64,000 nt of DNA from Trichosporon coremiiforme (GCA_039545355.1 BCJJ01000018.1:558001-622000), one strand, 5' to 3'. Counted from the first letter of the stretch, positions 46,966 through 58,399 are shown. The notes: generated by a model from the letters alone, not told the origin. Program-made: numbers and translations.

Positions 46966-48301
46966 TCAGTCGTCGTCGATGTCGTCCCAGTCGTCTTTCT
47001 CGATGTTGTACCCGAGTAGCGCGGGATCGACTCCGAGCTTGTTCAGCATCGTGCCTCGGTTCCACGACTGGACCTCGAGCGGCGCACTGTACTGTCAGCT
47101 TGAATCCAGCGCGCCTGTGAGCTTACGGAGCGCCGCCGTCGTCAGTCGCGATGCGTGGCCGCCGCTTCACGACCGCCCTCCCTCCTCCTGTCGGGAGGAT
47201 GTCATCGAGCTCCATCTCGTCCTGGAACAGCACCACGCCGTCCGGATCCACGATCTCCCCATCCTTGACAACACACTCATCACGGATGAACTCGACACAG
47301 CCCTGGGGCAGCTGTTTAGTGAACCCCGTCTCGTCCCATCCCCATCCCCAGTCGCTCCTCCTCTGCTTCGGCATCTCCACCTCCGGCTCCGGAATCATAC
47401 GGAACAGGCGCTCGGTGACCTCCCTCCCTGCCGCGCGCCACTGCTGAATCAGGGCCACGACGCGCTCGTCCTCCTCACACGCTGAGGCTTGCTTCAGCAC
47501 GCGTATCCGCTGCTCTAGAGCCGCGATCAGGTCTGCGTCCGGTCCTCGCCTGCGGCGGGAAGAGCGAGAATCGGAGTCAGAGGACGGGCCAGGGGGCTTG
47601 AACTTGGCGTTGACGAGGCGGGATCGAGAGCTGGTGGAGCGCGGGCGGGGGACAGGCGAAAGGGAGGGCGAGTCGAGCCTGGGAGGTAGTCTGTGCGGCC
47701 ACTCGGTCTGTGTAGGTAGGGCGGGAGACGAGTTTGGGGAAGGCGATGGTGGCAGTGTCGAATCGGCTTTGCGTTTCGCGCCACGCAGCACGACGCGGGC
47801 AGGCGACTTGAAGGGGCGCTTCAGCACTTTGGCAATGTCGACCTGGGATTAGCTGGGCAACTGGTCGGCGATGGTGGAGCTTACGAGTTCTGCTGCGGGG
47901 CGCTTGTGCATGCCCTGGTGTCGGACGCCGGGGGAGGCTTCGTCTTCCTCGGAGGGAAGGGCGGCTTCCTCGGCTGGAGAAGTGCGGAGGACTGGTGCAG
48001 CTTCAGCCTCGATGACCGCCTCCTCCGTTAGCAGTGTTACCGGCTCGGGGTTGGTGTCTACGTCCATCGGCTCGACCGCAATCACTACCTCCCAAGCAGC
48101 CGGTGCGTCCTCCACCGAAATGTCTTCCTCACGCGGGCGGGGAGGCGAGAGAGCGCCAGCAAGAGGTAGAGAACGAGGAAGACGGCTCTCATTGCGGAGA
48201 AGAGCAGCGACGTGCGGGTTCAACGAGTAGACGGGCTCCTCGTCTGTCGGCGGAGAGGAGGAGGGTGGCGGACGCCAGAGCACAAGCGACCAGGAAGACA
48301 T
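46966..48301 (-). CDS. Sfr1/Mei5-like recombination mediator (tentative)
   Basis: A 417-residue protein from exons 48301-47885, 47842-47127 and 47086-46966. The first half is acidic and disordered. The middle has LKRPFKSPARVVLRG, resembling the KPFKSP motif of Sfr1/Mei5 proteins. A coiled coil follows (DLIAALEQRIRVLKQASA), then RVVALIQQWRAAGREVTERLF, like the family's conserved x-I-x-x-W-R-x-A-x-R-E helix, a Trp-rich stretch (SDWGWGWDE) and the end MLNKLGVDPALLGYNIEKDD. Sfr1 with Swi5 stimulates Rad51/Dmc1 strand exchange. The fold and order fit, but single motifs are weak, so the identity is a proposal. The acceptor of the last intron is the second of two (TACAG), needed to keep frame. It faces the GYF-domain gene across 164 bp. 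Confidence 0.6.
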
Positions 48302-48496
48302 GGTGAATGTTGCAGTTGGAAACTCGGAAGAGACGAGCGCGCCGATCATTACACTTCTCTCCTGCGATCCGAGAGCGAGGAAGACACCCTCGGTGCCACT
48401 CTGTAGCTGACGGTGGAGAATCTGAGACTTTCGCCACCCACCATAGCAGTCTCCGCAAAAGCACGCACTGCAAGATCAGTCTATGCATACATATGT

Positions 48497-50990
48497 CTAA
48501 GCTCCGAACACCTCGAGTACGATCGCGAACGACTTGCCCTTTACGTTCTGCACATTGAGTACGGGGACGGCAACGAAGTGGATGCCAAAGTGGTCCAGCG
48601 TTGTCGAGACGAGGTTGACTGCTGTCAGTTGCGGACACATTCGAAGAACTTACAAAGCTTGGGCGTGGTCGCGGGGGCATAGTACATCTTGACCGAGACG
48701 ATACCCTCGCCAGATGTGAGCATCATGGACACCTGCTTCAGATCGGCATCGTCTGAACGTCAGTTCACAGTAAGCGCCGGCTAACTCACTGTTGAGGAAG
48801 ATTGCTCGTCGCAAGCCTCCTCGGGACGCTGGGGCCTGGCACTCTTCCCGGTACGCCGCCTGCGTCTCGGTGTGGGTGTACTTGGGCGTCGGCTCTTCAT
48901 CGTCATCGTCGTCGTCGCCGTCGTCGTTGCCGGTGGCAGTGGCAGCTTCGACGCCTAGCCGGCCAGTGTGAGCGTTGACCTGGTACTCGACCAGCGCGCC
49001 GCGGGGGAGCTCCTTCGCCTGTACGAAGATGACGGGTGCACTAACGCAGTCGTTCTTGATGTCAGTTCTTCTCCTTCAAGCAGACAACTTACCTCCTCCG
49101 CCCACGCCTTCCACACTCGCTGCGCGACCTCCGGTCCCTCGCTTCCCAGTCCCTTCGGCCGAGACCACCAACAGACGCAGCTCTCAACCCATCCCGTCCA
49201 TCCGCCACCGGTCGAGTTTGGGTTCCTCAGCACGTCGATGATGCGGCCAACGTGCTGAAGTGCCAGAGCAGCTTGGTGCGGGTACGGGCTCGAGGGTGCG
49301 GGAGGGTAGGGCGCGAAAGTGAGCGACGGCGGCTGCAGTGAGATCTGGCCGGCGATGTGCAGTCGGGAGTTCACCTGGACGTCAGCGTCGTCGGATGCAT
49401 GAGGATAGCTTACAGTAACGGCCTGAGAGTACGGGCCAATGTTGGCTGGTGCCCAGTAGCTAAGACCCTGGACGTGGAGAGCCGTCCTCCCGCCAACGGG
49501 CGCGTTCTCAGCCTGATCGTCGAAACCGACGACCTCGATGCGTATCCGCTCGCCTTCTGGAAGAGGCACCGCAACGCACGCTCGTGAGGGCGGGGACGTT
49601 CCAAAGTACTTAACGTAAGCGGCGTTGGCCTCCGGGAAGAGATTCATGGAGGAGAGGAGAAGGGTAATGTGAGTCGAGTGTAGGGGCAGAGAGATGTTCT
49701 GGCTCTTCAATTGAGCTGGAGTCAGTAAACGAAGCTGCCAGTACAAACTCACCCTTGATAGCATCGAACGCAGCCACGACTTCGTCTTTGACAGAAGACG
49801 CGCCGGCGGACTGGCCCTCGACTGAAATCGAGAACCATCTTCCCTGTCGTCCACACCTCACTCCTCGATGAGGGGCGTCGATGGAGTACAGGGAAGTGCT
49901 TTCAAGCTGCTCAGCGATGGAGGAGGCGTCATCGTCCTTCGCGTCCACAGACCCGATCGTCTCGAGAGTCTCAAGACCCTTCTCATCCAAACCCTCCTTT
50001 CCCTCATCATCCGCGTCGAGCTCTAAAAGCTCACGAAGCTCCGCAACAGTTGGCTTCACCCAACCTGCCTTCGGCTCCAGTTCAGCCTTCGAGATGCGGA
50101 GGTAGGCGACGGGGAACGGCTCCGGTTCAGACTCAATGACCTCGGACTCAACAAAGTTGATGCGGCTGCTGAACAGAGGACAGTCAACAGTGAGAGTCTC
50201 ATACTCGCCGCCTTCTCCAGCGGGGTGGGCTCCGAACTGCATTTGCTGACGTTAGTTGCCAGACTGAACGCGCGTGAACTCACCAGTCGCGTCAGTAGAG
50301 GCAGAAGCTGTCCCAGTGACTTGCCAACCTGCCTCTGGCCCAGACCGATTCCGGCGACCTTGACGAGCACAGCCTCCAGACCGCTGCTGACCATTCGCGT
50401 CACGAGGGGAAGTTGCTCGCTCTGCCACAGGTATGCCAGGGACGTGAGGCCGAGGCGCTGGCAGACATGCTCGATGCGCAGACGCTGATAGTTCGAGAGA
50501 ATAGCTCCGGACGAGATAGCGGTGACTTCGGGGTGATCGGCCTTTATATGCGTTAGCTCGTCGTCGCAAAAGGGACTCACGATGATGGTCTTCAGGAGAG
50601 CAGTCAGATCCTCGGTTTCGTCACCCTCCTGCCCAGACCCCTCGCCGCCGTGCTCACGCGACCCATACTCCGCACCTTGCTCGACAGCACCACCTTTGAT
50701 GACATGCGTGTAGTGAGGAAGGCCCATCGCCTCAGCAATAAGCGGTGGAATGGTCGTCCCAACCGACTGGTACATGTGCGAGTCGATCTCGTCTGATGGT
50801 CAGCTCAGTACTGGGGTACTAACATCTCACCAATACCCGGCTCAGGGGTGAGGGTTGCGAGGGCAACGATTTCATGACCGTTGGCGACAGTGTGCATCAT
50901 GTTGAAGCAGCTGTCCTTGCCACCGGAGACAAGCCCGATGACTTTGTGCTTGACTCCGGGCAGCTTGGACGCCGCGTCTGCTCCAGACAT
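48497..50990 (-). CDS. DPH6: Diphthine-ammonia ligase Dph6 with RidA-like C-terminus
   Basis: Catalyses the last step of diphthamide synthesis on elongation factor 2, ATP-dependent amidation of diphthine. The N-terminal ATP pyrophosphatase domain has the PP-loop SGGKDS at residues 22-27 in HKVIGLVSGGKDSCFNMMHT, and AEAMGLPHYTHVIKGG. The fungal type of Dph6 carries two RidA/YjgF-like domains after it: the first near LSYWAPANIGPYSQAV and NSRLHIAGQISLQP, the second ending SVKMYYAPATTPKL and VAVPVLNVQNVKGKSFAIV. A poly-Asp insert precedes EEPTPKYTHTETQAAYREEC. The gene has about nine short introns; the last has a tandem CAGCAG acceptor around 48619-48624. Start ATG at 50990 and stop at 48497-48499. 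It is divergent from the coiled-coil gene. Confidence 0.93.
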
Positions 50991-51248
50991 GACGTTGTTG
51001 ATGGGTGGTGTTGATGACTGTGGAATTTTGGACGACCTCCACCAAAGGTGATGCTCTGGATATCTCTCAGCTCAGATCACTTTCAGGGTTTAGCCACCCA
51101 AGCCACGTGCAGGCGAAAGTTCCCGCCCCGATCGACTGTGCAGGCTGCAGGCTGAGACTTGGCCGCGAGCAGGAACTGAACTGGCAACAGACCATCACCG
51201 TCGACGTAACTTTGTTTCGACTTTTCATCCCAGCACAAGCGGTCCACC
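50991..51248. promoter_or_regulatory. Short bidirectional promoter, DPH6 / coiled-coil gene
   Basis: Only 258 bp lie between two divergent start codons, so control elements are shared or overlapping. No specific site recognised. Confidence 0.6.
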
Positions 51249-53816
51249 ATGTCGCCTCCGAACGGCTCACCGGCCCCGCTGGCACAATGGCATGCCGTGA
51301 CCCCGCTCACTCGGCCGCTGTCCATCTCCATTCTCGAACTCGCGCCGACCTCCGTTACGCTTGCTCTGACGCGTTCGCCTCCGACCCCGCCAAGTCTAAC
51401 CCCTGCCCAGCACCTGGCTCAGTCGCACGCGCACCACCACGCCCACTCCGGATCAGCGTCCTCGTCACATAACGGCGGAGGCAGCGGTTCGAAGAATAAG
51501 AAGAAGAAGAAGCGCAACGCTACCTCGAACTTACAACACTCCACTTCAAACGCCGCCGATAGTGAAGACGGCGCCGATGACGACGGGGATGAGAGCGGAT
51601 CACAAAGTGTTACGACAGGACCTTCCCCGCTTGTGTCTTTGCTGGGGGAAGGTCAGACGTTCAAGGACATGCTGTCTCACGGTGTTGTTGTGACACTAGA
51701 CGGCATGCCGTGGTCCCGCATCGTTGCACATGTAAGCGACGACGAAGCGGATGGAGAAGGACCGGCGGGACAGGGTGACGAGCAGGATGAGGATGGAGAG
51801 TGGGAGGACGACTGGGAGCCAGCAGGTGGAACCGATGCGGCCGCCGATGAGGGCCAAGCCAACACGACGTCCTCGGCCCGACCGGCAGCCAGGCGAAGGA
51901 AGCGAAAGGGCGCCCAAGGCTCGAACGACGCCGGTCGCGTGCATGTTCCCCGTCCGATCCGAACGAAAGATACGCAAGACCGACCTCAGCGCTGGGACCG
52001 TGAACGTGCAGTCGTGGTTGTGTACGACCTCGACGCCTCGCAGGAGCACGAGATCGAGCTCCAGATCGTCGGACTCGCAGGGGAGATCAAGGACAATGGT
52101 AAGACCCACCTCCGACGACATTGGCTAACGGTCTCAGTTCCAGTATCCAACTCCGTCCTTATCCCACCAGCATCTCCCTCCGCAGCGACTCTGCACCCGA
52201 GATCACGCGCCAACTCCTTACGTTCTCGGTCTCGGCCACGATCACGGTCCAACTCCGTCAACACGGCAGCACCGACCGGCGCCGGGCCCTCACCGTTGGG
52301 GACAGAGGTGCCTGCCTCGCCGAACCGATCGTCGACGCCCATCAACGATCAGCCGGTTGCTGTGACGTCTATTCTCAGTCCTCACGATGCGCAGATTGCG
52401 CAGACCCGCCACCTCATCACAGCCGCCCACGCCGAGCGCGAGCACCTGCAGACCCAGATCAAGGAGGCGCGGAAGACCGCGCAGCGATCGGAAGCCTCTC
52501 TCCGAACCGACATCGAGTCCATGAAGAAGAGCAATGAGAAGGCCGGTGCAAACGATCAGCGCAACAAGCAAAAGTACCTTGCCCTGCAGGAGCAGGTCAA
52601 GCAGGGATGGGCCGGAGCTGAAGCCGCAAACAAGGAAGCGGACGAGGTGAAGGCCAGCACCCCTGAGCTGGAGAAGAAGCTTGAGACTGTCACTGAGGAC
52701 GTCGAGTCGGTGCGCAAGGACTGGTCTACTGCTCAGGAAGAGGAGGAGGAGGCCAAGGAGGCGGACAAGAAGAGTCGTGCGGAGGAGGACAAGAAGCTTG
52801 CCGATGTCACCAACAAGATCGACAAGCTCAAAGTGAAGAAGGAGAAGAAGGAAGCCGAGCGAGCCGAACTCCAGAAGCGACTAGACGAGCTGGAGAAGCA
52901 GCGCGAGGAGATTGAACGCAAGACGGAAGAGGAGCGCAACCTTCGGAAGCAGGGCTACTACCCTGGTGTCAACCGCTGGGAGCATGGAAGTGGCGACTTC
53001 AACGCTCCTGGAGGTGCTCCTGGAGGTTTCGAGGGCGGCAGCCGTCCGGGACCTGGAGGATACGGGGCGCCCCCCTTCCGACCCCGTGGCGGTTATCCTC
53101 GATTCCCGTCCGGGGGCCGCGGTCAAGGCAAGGGCTTTTATGGAAACACTCCTCCGTCGCCCGCTTGGAACGCTCAGATGGCGAAGCCGAGTCGTCCGCC
53201 CGGAGGAACTGGTCCGAACCCCTCTGCCGCGCCGTTCATGCCGTCTGGCAATTTCAATGCCAACGACCCCTCACTCCACACCGCTCTAATGCCTCCGCAG
53301 CTGCAGCACCGCATCTACCTTCCCAACAGCGTGCGACCCCGCCCCACTCCAAACTTCCACCCGCCTCCCAGTGTGTTAGCGGAACAAGCGCAGCAGAATA
53401 GCAACGTACCCCCGGCAACCACGAAGGCTGCTGGTTCGGGCGCAGCTTTCCCTCCTCTGCCTACGACAGCGCCCCAGCGCCCCAACAGCGCTCAGCAGGG
53501 ACCTAGTCTGGCCTCGATCGTCACGCGGGCGGTTCTTGCGCCCACCAGCACGCTTGCATCGCCAGCGCAGAGTGGCACCCCAGCCAGCCCGACCGCCTCG
53601 AGCCCCGCGCCTGGCAGCAGCGGGAAGAGCTCCGTGTCTCCCAAACTTTCGCATCCCCAATTCCAGCAGCAGAGGGGCGAGTTCCCCCCGTTGTCTCCTT
53701 CAGCTCCAGCATTTACGTCTCCTAACGCTCCAAACGGGCGTACGTCGTCACCTCCGCGGACATCGCCAGGCTCCGGATGGGGTGCGGTGGGCACGCCGCC
53801 CGCGACTACGGAATAA
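51249..53816 (+). CDS. Unrecognised coiled-coil protein
   Basis: About 842 residues, function not recognised. The N-terminus (LSISILELAPTSVTLALTRS) is followed by His/Ser repeats, a Lys-run (KNKKKKKR) that may be a nuclear localisation signal, and an acidic region. Residues about 255-280 (RAVVVVYDLDASQEHEIELQ) look ordered. The centre, about 365-550, is a long coiled coil from AQIAQTRHLITAAHAERE to LEKQREEIERKTEEERNLRK. The C-terminus is Gly/Pro-rich and disordered. A 39-nt segment at 52099-52137 (GTAAGA ... GGCTAAC ... CTCAG) has all signals of an intron yet keeps the frame open, so spliced and unspliced forms differ by 13 residues. Start ATG at 51249. A scaffold or signalling role is possible but not shown. 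Confidence 0.8.
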   Translation: MSPPNGSPAPLAQWHAVTPLTRPLSISILELAPTSVTLALTRSPPTPPSLTPAQHLAQSHAHHHAHSGSASSSHNGGGSGSKNKKKKKRNATSNLQHSTSNAADSEDGADDDGDESGSQSVTTGPSPLVSLLGEGQTFKDMLSHGVVVTLDGMPWSRIVAHVSDDEADGEGPAGQGDEQDEDGEWEDDWEPAGGTDAAADEGQANTTSSARPAARRRKRKGAQGSNDAGRVHVPRPIRTKDTQDRPQRWDRERAVVVVYDLDASQEHEIELQIVGLAGEIKDNGKTHLRRHWLTVSVPVSNSVLIPPASPSAATLHPRSRANSLRSRSRPRSRSNSVNTAAPTGAGPSPLGTEVPASPNRSSTPINDQPVAVTSILSPHDAQIAQTRHLITAAHAEREHLQTQIKEARKTAQRSEASLRTDIESMKKSNEKAGANDQRNKQKYLALQEQVKQGWAGAEAANKEADEVKASTPELEKKLETVTEDVESVRKDWSTAQEEEEEAKEADKKSRAEEDKKLADVTNKIDKLKVKKEKKEAERAELQKRLDELEKQREEIERKTEEERNLRKQGYYPGVNRWEHGSGDFNAPGGAPGGFEGGSRPGPGGYGAPPFRPRGGYPRFPSGGRGQGKGFYGNTPPSPAWNAQMAKPSRPPGGTGPNPSAAPFMPSGNFNANDPSLHTALMPPQLQHRIYLPNSVRPRPTPNFHPPPSVLAEQAQQNSNVPPATTKAAGSGAAFPPLPTTAPQRPNSAQQGPSLASIVTRAVLAPTSTLASPAQSGTPASPTASSPAPGSSGKSSVSPKLSHPQFQQQRGEFPPLSPSAPAFTSPNAPNGRTSSPPRTSPGSGWGAVGTPPATTE

Positions 53817-54232
53817 AAACGCAGACCAGTTAATATTAGATATACGTATCTAACCATGTACACATAGCCATGATCTTCCCATCGCATCACACGCTTACGT
53901 TCTTAAACAATATCAGAGACGCACAGCTCTCTGGGTGAACGTCGCAAACATTTCACGCTGACATGAAGATCGGTGTCCTAAATGGGCCGGGATCCTGATT
54001 AAGGCAGGGACTAATATCCGGGGTAGAGTTTGCCATTGAATCCGCCCTCGGCGCGAGGGAGCCTGAATACCGGCACAGCCCCGCGGATAGCCAGGTACGA
54101 CTTCCGCGCGCAGCCATCGCAAGCTGATAATGCTATGACCCCTCTGTTCCTCAGGAAAACAAGCCTTGGTCCTCGGTACAAGACTATTCTTGTCATTGCA
54201 CCATTCGCCTTTTCCTTTCCGTGCAGGTCACA
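53817..54232. other. Intergenic, promoter of the GH16 gene
   Basis: A 416-bp gap between genes on the same strand. It holds the hairpin listed separately close to the upstream stop codon and the promoter and leader of the secreted glycosidase. The leader ends in a pyrimidine-rich stretch with GCAGGT, which could be a leader-intron acceptor. Confidence 0.5.
53836..53853 (+). other. Hairpin just after the coiled-coil gene stop
   Basis: A perfect 7-bp stem (TTAGATA / TATCTAA) with a TACG loop, 20 nt after the stop codon. It probably lies in the 3' untranslated region; AT-rich, it may take part in 3' end formation or be chance. Confidence 0.5.
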
Positions 54233-55983
54233 ATGATCACCACCGCTCTCTCGGTCCTCAGCGCTGCGCCTGCAGCCTACGCCGCGACCTACCCCATCGT
54301 CGACTCCTACGCTGGCGAGAAGTTCTTGTGAGTACATGATCGGCGGAGATGCGATCGGCGGACGGCGATCTACGGCGACCGACGGCGACCAACGCGTGCG
54401 CCGATCTACTCTAGCTGGACGCCGTCTGGCATGGCCGTACGGGCTTGCAGTCGAGCTGGGAGATCATCCGAACCCGCTGCTCCCCATATGCTTTGAGCAC
54501 AGAGCTGGCGCCGCATTTCACACTCCGTCACACAGAATGTGCGAACACATCCGCTAACAACAGCGACGGATGGAACGTTCCCAAGGCTCAGACGGCCGGT
54601 ACCCCGCCGTGGGATGACACCACCAGGTAAGCCTGCAGTGCATGACTGTGAGCTGACATCCGCAGCGGTGATGTCTTCTGGGCGGCCAAGGACAACAGCT
54701 CCGTCTTCTCGGTCAACGACGCCGGCCGTGTTATTTTAAAGGGTTTGTAGCCGACGTTACCGGCCATCTCGCCAGGCACGGTCAAGATCACCTCAGCAGC
54801 TGACGTCCAGTCGACAACGAGTCCTTTGTGCCCTACAACGAGAAGCGTTTTGCTCCCAAGCTGGAGGTAAGTGCAGACGAGTGTGCGCGCTGGAGTGGCT
54901 TGGATGTGGTGGGGAGGGGTCGCTGGAGGGATGTGCTCTCGCCCAACCAACTCAGACCAAGGCAGCCACAGACCTGAAACAACTGAATTGTTCACTGACG
55001 GGTTACAGTCGAAGCATGCTTACCAGTTCGACACCGTGTTCGTCATGGACGCCGTCAAGCTGCCGTACGGCTGCGGTGTCTGGCCGGCGTTCTGGACTGC
55101 CGCGCTCGGCACTTGGCCGGATGGAGGCGAGATCGACATCTTTGAGGGCGTCAACCGTCAGGAGACGAACCAGTATGCTGTGCACACCTCCGGTGAAGGT
55201 TGCTACGCCGACTTCAGCGTCCAGATGCTCGGCGAGCCGGGTGCCGACAACTGTTCGATCGGAGCCAACTACGGTGCGGGCTGCACGATCAAGGATAGGA
55301 ACCAGAACAGCTACGGACCTGCCTTTGCGCAGGCCGGCGGTGGTGCTTACATCATGGAGTTCACGAAGGAGTTCATCAAGATCTGGTTCAAGACGCGCTC
55401 TGAGCTGCCGCAGTCCATGACCGCTGATGCGAAGGAGATCAACACGGACGAGCTCGGCGAACCTACCGCCTACTACCCCAACTCGCGCTGCAACATCGAG
55501 AGGTTCTTCAAGCCGCAGTCTGTCGTCATCGACATTACGCTGTGCGGTGTCTGGGCTGGTGCTAAGGACACTCTGCAGCAGACGTGTCCTCCCCTCGGAG
55601 AACGTGGGTTCGACCTCGATGCCCCGCTCGAAAAGCGAGTCCTGAGCGCTAATAGCACAGAGGAGAGCTGCTACCTCAAGTATGTTATCAACGACCAGAA
55701 GGACCACCTTAAGGACGCCTACTTTGAGCTCAACTACATCAACATCTTCTCCAAGGCTGGAGTCATCGGAGATGACTCCAACGACGACCAGGACAAGGAC
55801 AACAAGGATAACAAGGACAACAACAACAAGGACAGCGCTTCCAAGTCGTCCTCGGCTGGCAGCGCCGGCACCACCGGTAGTGGCGGTGAGATCATCGGTG
55901 CCAGCAACAGCGGTGCTTCGCAGACCGGCCCCATCGCCGCCGCTGCCGGTGTCCTCGGTGCGGCCATTGCGTTCCTGCTCTAA
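54233..55983 (+). CDS. GPI-anchored GH16 beta-glucanase/transglycosylase-type protein
   Basis: A 421-residue secreted cell-wall enzyme. Signal peptide: MITTALSVLSAAPAAYA, cleavage after A-Y-A. The mature part begins PIVDSYAGEKFFDGW, typical of fungal GH16 (endo-1,3(4)-beta-glucanase group). The catalytic motif is E138-I-D140-I-F-E143 in GGEIDIFEGVN, nucleophile E138 and acid/base E143. CGVWPAFWTAALGTWPDGG precedes it, as in the family. A Ser/Asn/Asp/Lys-rich linker (NDDQDKDNKDNKDNNNK) leads to GASNSGASQTGPIAAAAGVL and a hydrophobic end, a GPI-attachment signal. Exons 54233-54327, 54564-54626, 54666-54742, 54811-54866 and 55009-55983 are all in phase. Intron 1 is 236 nt, intron 4 142 nt, longer than usual; intron 3 has the weak donor GTTTGT. 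Substrate is inferred. Confidence 0.93.
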
Positions 55984-56149
55984 CTCGCTAGACGTTAGAC
56001 GTGGACTAGACGGGTTGAGACTTACTCCATAGCTATATTTAACGACTCTATACATCTCCGTAGAACTCTCGCTTTTACACCTGCTTACGACGTTCGCTCT
56101 CTGACGGTATACGAATAGGACTATGCATATCTCCTGGATTACGCATCGT

Positions 56150-57693
56150 TTAGCCTAGTTGCTCCTGGCATTTGTTGCTGTCCCAGTCCTGACACGTGCC
56201 ATAGTAGCTCTTCTTGTCACCTGTCGCATACTTATGGCAGAACTCCTGGGTCAACGACGAGAATCCAGGGATCTTGTCGCAGTGCATGCAGCAACCGCCC
56301 CAACAATCCATTGTATATTTGCCCGTCGGCCCCTGGGCGTGGATGAAGTAAACCATAGCGGAGCGGTAATCGTTGTCGTTGCTGTACTTGAGGAAGAAGC
56401 CGCGCTGCCACATCATGCGATGGTGGCCAAGGCCTACGAAGCATGCGCCTGAGATCTATCAGCAATGTCATTCGTAGCAAACTAACCCTTTGCAAGCTTC
56501 CATTTGTCCGCGCACTCGGTGGCACCCGTAACTTTCTTCGCCGTGTAGCACTGCTTCCAATCGTAACCTTGCTTGGAGGCATACTTTCGCACGAGGGTCA
56601 TAAGTTGTGGCATAACGAGCACCTTCTGGGAGTAGGACTCGCATCCCTCGTCGTCCTGCTGGAGCATAAGGACGTCGGTGTTCGCCCCCGTCTTCAAGTA
56701 TTGGTCTCCGACGCACCTCGTCGGCACTCCGCGGCGCAGGAATGTACCCCACTCGATCACAGTCCATGTGAACCCTCCAAAGTCGCCTTGGAAATACTTG
56801 TTCCAGCACTCCAGGGCGGAGGTGGGGCCCTCGAGCCCCCGTTTGCCGAGCGCCGGCTCTGCGGCCACAAGAGTGTGCCATAGGCCTCCCACGCGCGCCT
56901 CCTCCCTCTTAATGCGAGCCAGATCTTTTCGGATGACGGCGGCGAGATCCACATCAAAGTGCTCGGATTCGTTCCAGTGGTAGGCGATGCCCTCGGTCGT
57001 CTGCAGGCCCTCGGAGCGGCGCCAAAGCCCCTCAGCGCCCCGCTCGGACCCGGAGGGGATGTCGTGCTTGGGCAGGTCGGCGACGGTATCGTGGAAGGTG
57101 ATGTGGATGTCCTCTCCGTCGACGTCGAAGAACTCGCCGTCCTTCACCATGCGGCTGAGGTGGTGGTGGGACGAGATACTGCTGAGGTCGTCGATGCTGC
57201 GCTTGGCAAACCTGCGACGGGGCCCTGCCGCAATGCTGCTGCGGCGAGCCACGTCGAGAGCATCCGGTTTCTGGGTAAGATCCAAGTCTCCAGTGAGCGT
57301 CATGCTGTACGCCTCTCCCGCATCCTTCCAGGACCCGTGCGCCTTGCCCTGGCGCGCGCACTGCTCGATCAGCTCCTGTGTCGCGTGCCAGCAGCTATCA
57401 AAGTTCTTGCCCTTCTCGTCGATACGCCCGTAGAAGTAGTTGACCTTGAGGTTGGCAAAGCCGGTCTTAAACTGTTCCAGCCTCGAATCATGCCGAATCT
57501 CATCCTTGCCAGACACGTAGCCCTCCTCTTCTTCCTCGTTCAGTTTTCCCGCGCGAGGGTTGCTGCAGAAAGTCTGGCGCTGGGCCCACACCTTCGCCTC
57601 ATCCCACTTGCCGAGATCACCGCAGCAGAGGATCTCGGCAGAGGCGGGCTGGGCGATGGCGATGACGGCTGTAAGCAAAGCGAGTAGGACCAT
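56150..57693 (-). CDS. Secreted cysteine-containing protein, unrecognised
   Basis: A 501-residue protein, not recognised. A clear signal peptide (MVLLALLTAVIAIAQPASA) is followed by EILCCGDLGKWDEAKVWAQR. The mature part is rich in Trp, His and Cys, with two dibasic sites that a Kex2-type protease could cut (near RRRFAKRS and LGKRG), which would split the protein into about three chains. The last exon (56448-56150) is most Cys-rich: CWGGCCMHC then CHKYATGDKKSYYGTCQDW and NKCQEQLG. The repeated pattern of WK-x-C and Cys pairs suggests a disulfide-rich extracellular domain, perhaps repeated at both ends. Exon 1 is 57693-56487. The only ATG near the leader is 57693. It converges on the GH16 gene across 166 bp. 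Cell-wall or effector-like roles are guesses. Confidence 0.82.
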
Positions 57694-58399
57694 GGATGTC
57701 AAGGAACTGGTGCGTCAGCGGATGAGGCGTCGCGGTACTCACAGTCTGTCGAACCAGCGATGCAATGAAAGTTGCGGTCGGCGAGCCACACCCTTACCTC
57801 CTTTATATGCTGCGACGGTGCTGTGCCCTTTTCCGACGTTCCGGCGTTCGGTGCGTGCAGCCGAGGACCCTCGCCACCGTCTCCGCAACAGTCGGGCCCA
57901 CTTCCCTCATTGCAGACCGAGTTTAATTCGTACATCCCAGAGTAACAAAGGCGATGCGGTTCGCCAAGTGGCACCGATGAAGCCGTGGTTTCACATTCCA
58001 ATCAAAATCTCGTTTCCAAACCCAATCAGACTGGAAGACCATTATCGCAGGGCTACTGTCGTCGGAGTGCATCGTGTCGAGCGCGGCGTGAAGACACTGG
58101 TCTCAGAGAGTGACAATCGCTGTCACTGCGGTCTCGGAGAGGACATAATGACTGAGAGGGCTAGTCAGAGCTGACGGAAGTCGGGAGGACGCGCAAACTC
58201 CTTGGTCTCTCTTCTTGAAGTCCCATCGTGACCTTTTAGGCGTTGCGGTCCACATCGGCCACATCGGCGGCCACAGCTCTGGGTCACGAGGAAATGCCAG
58301 TAACTGGCTCCCTGTTGCAGCGTGGGTCACGCGTCAGTAGATTCGTAAGTGTGAGTTTGCTACCTGGACCCCGGCCAGTGAAGTGGATAATGCGTACAT
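57694..58399. other. Intergenic, promoter of the secreted-protein gene
   Basis: A 706-bp gap between two (-) strand genes. Next to 57694 is the promoter and leader; a short possible leader intron lies at about 57710-57740. The right part is the 3' end of TFB3. No gene visible. Confidence 0.5.

Noticed and set aside
31149..50990. The idea that the SWIM protein, Sfr1-like protein and BTG protein form a repair gene cluster
   Set aside because: They are separated by unrelated housekeeping genes (VPS60, LTO1, TVP38, PAN5, GYF) and lack shared promoters.
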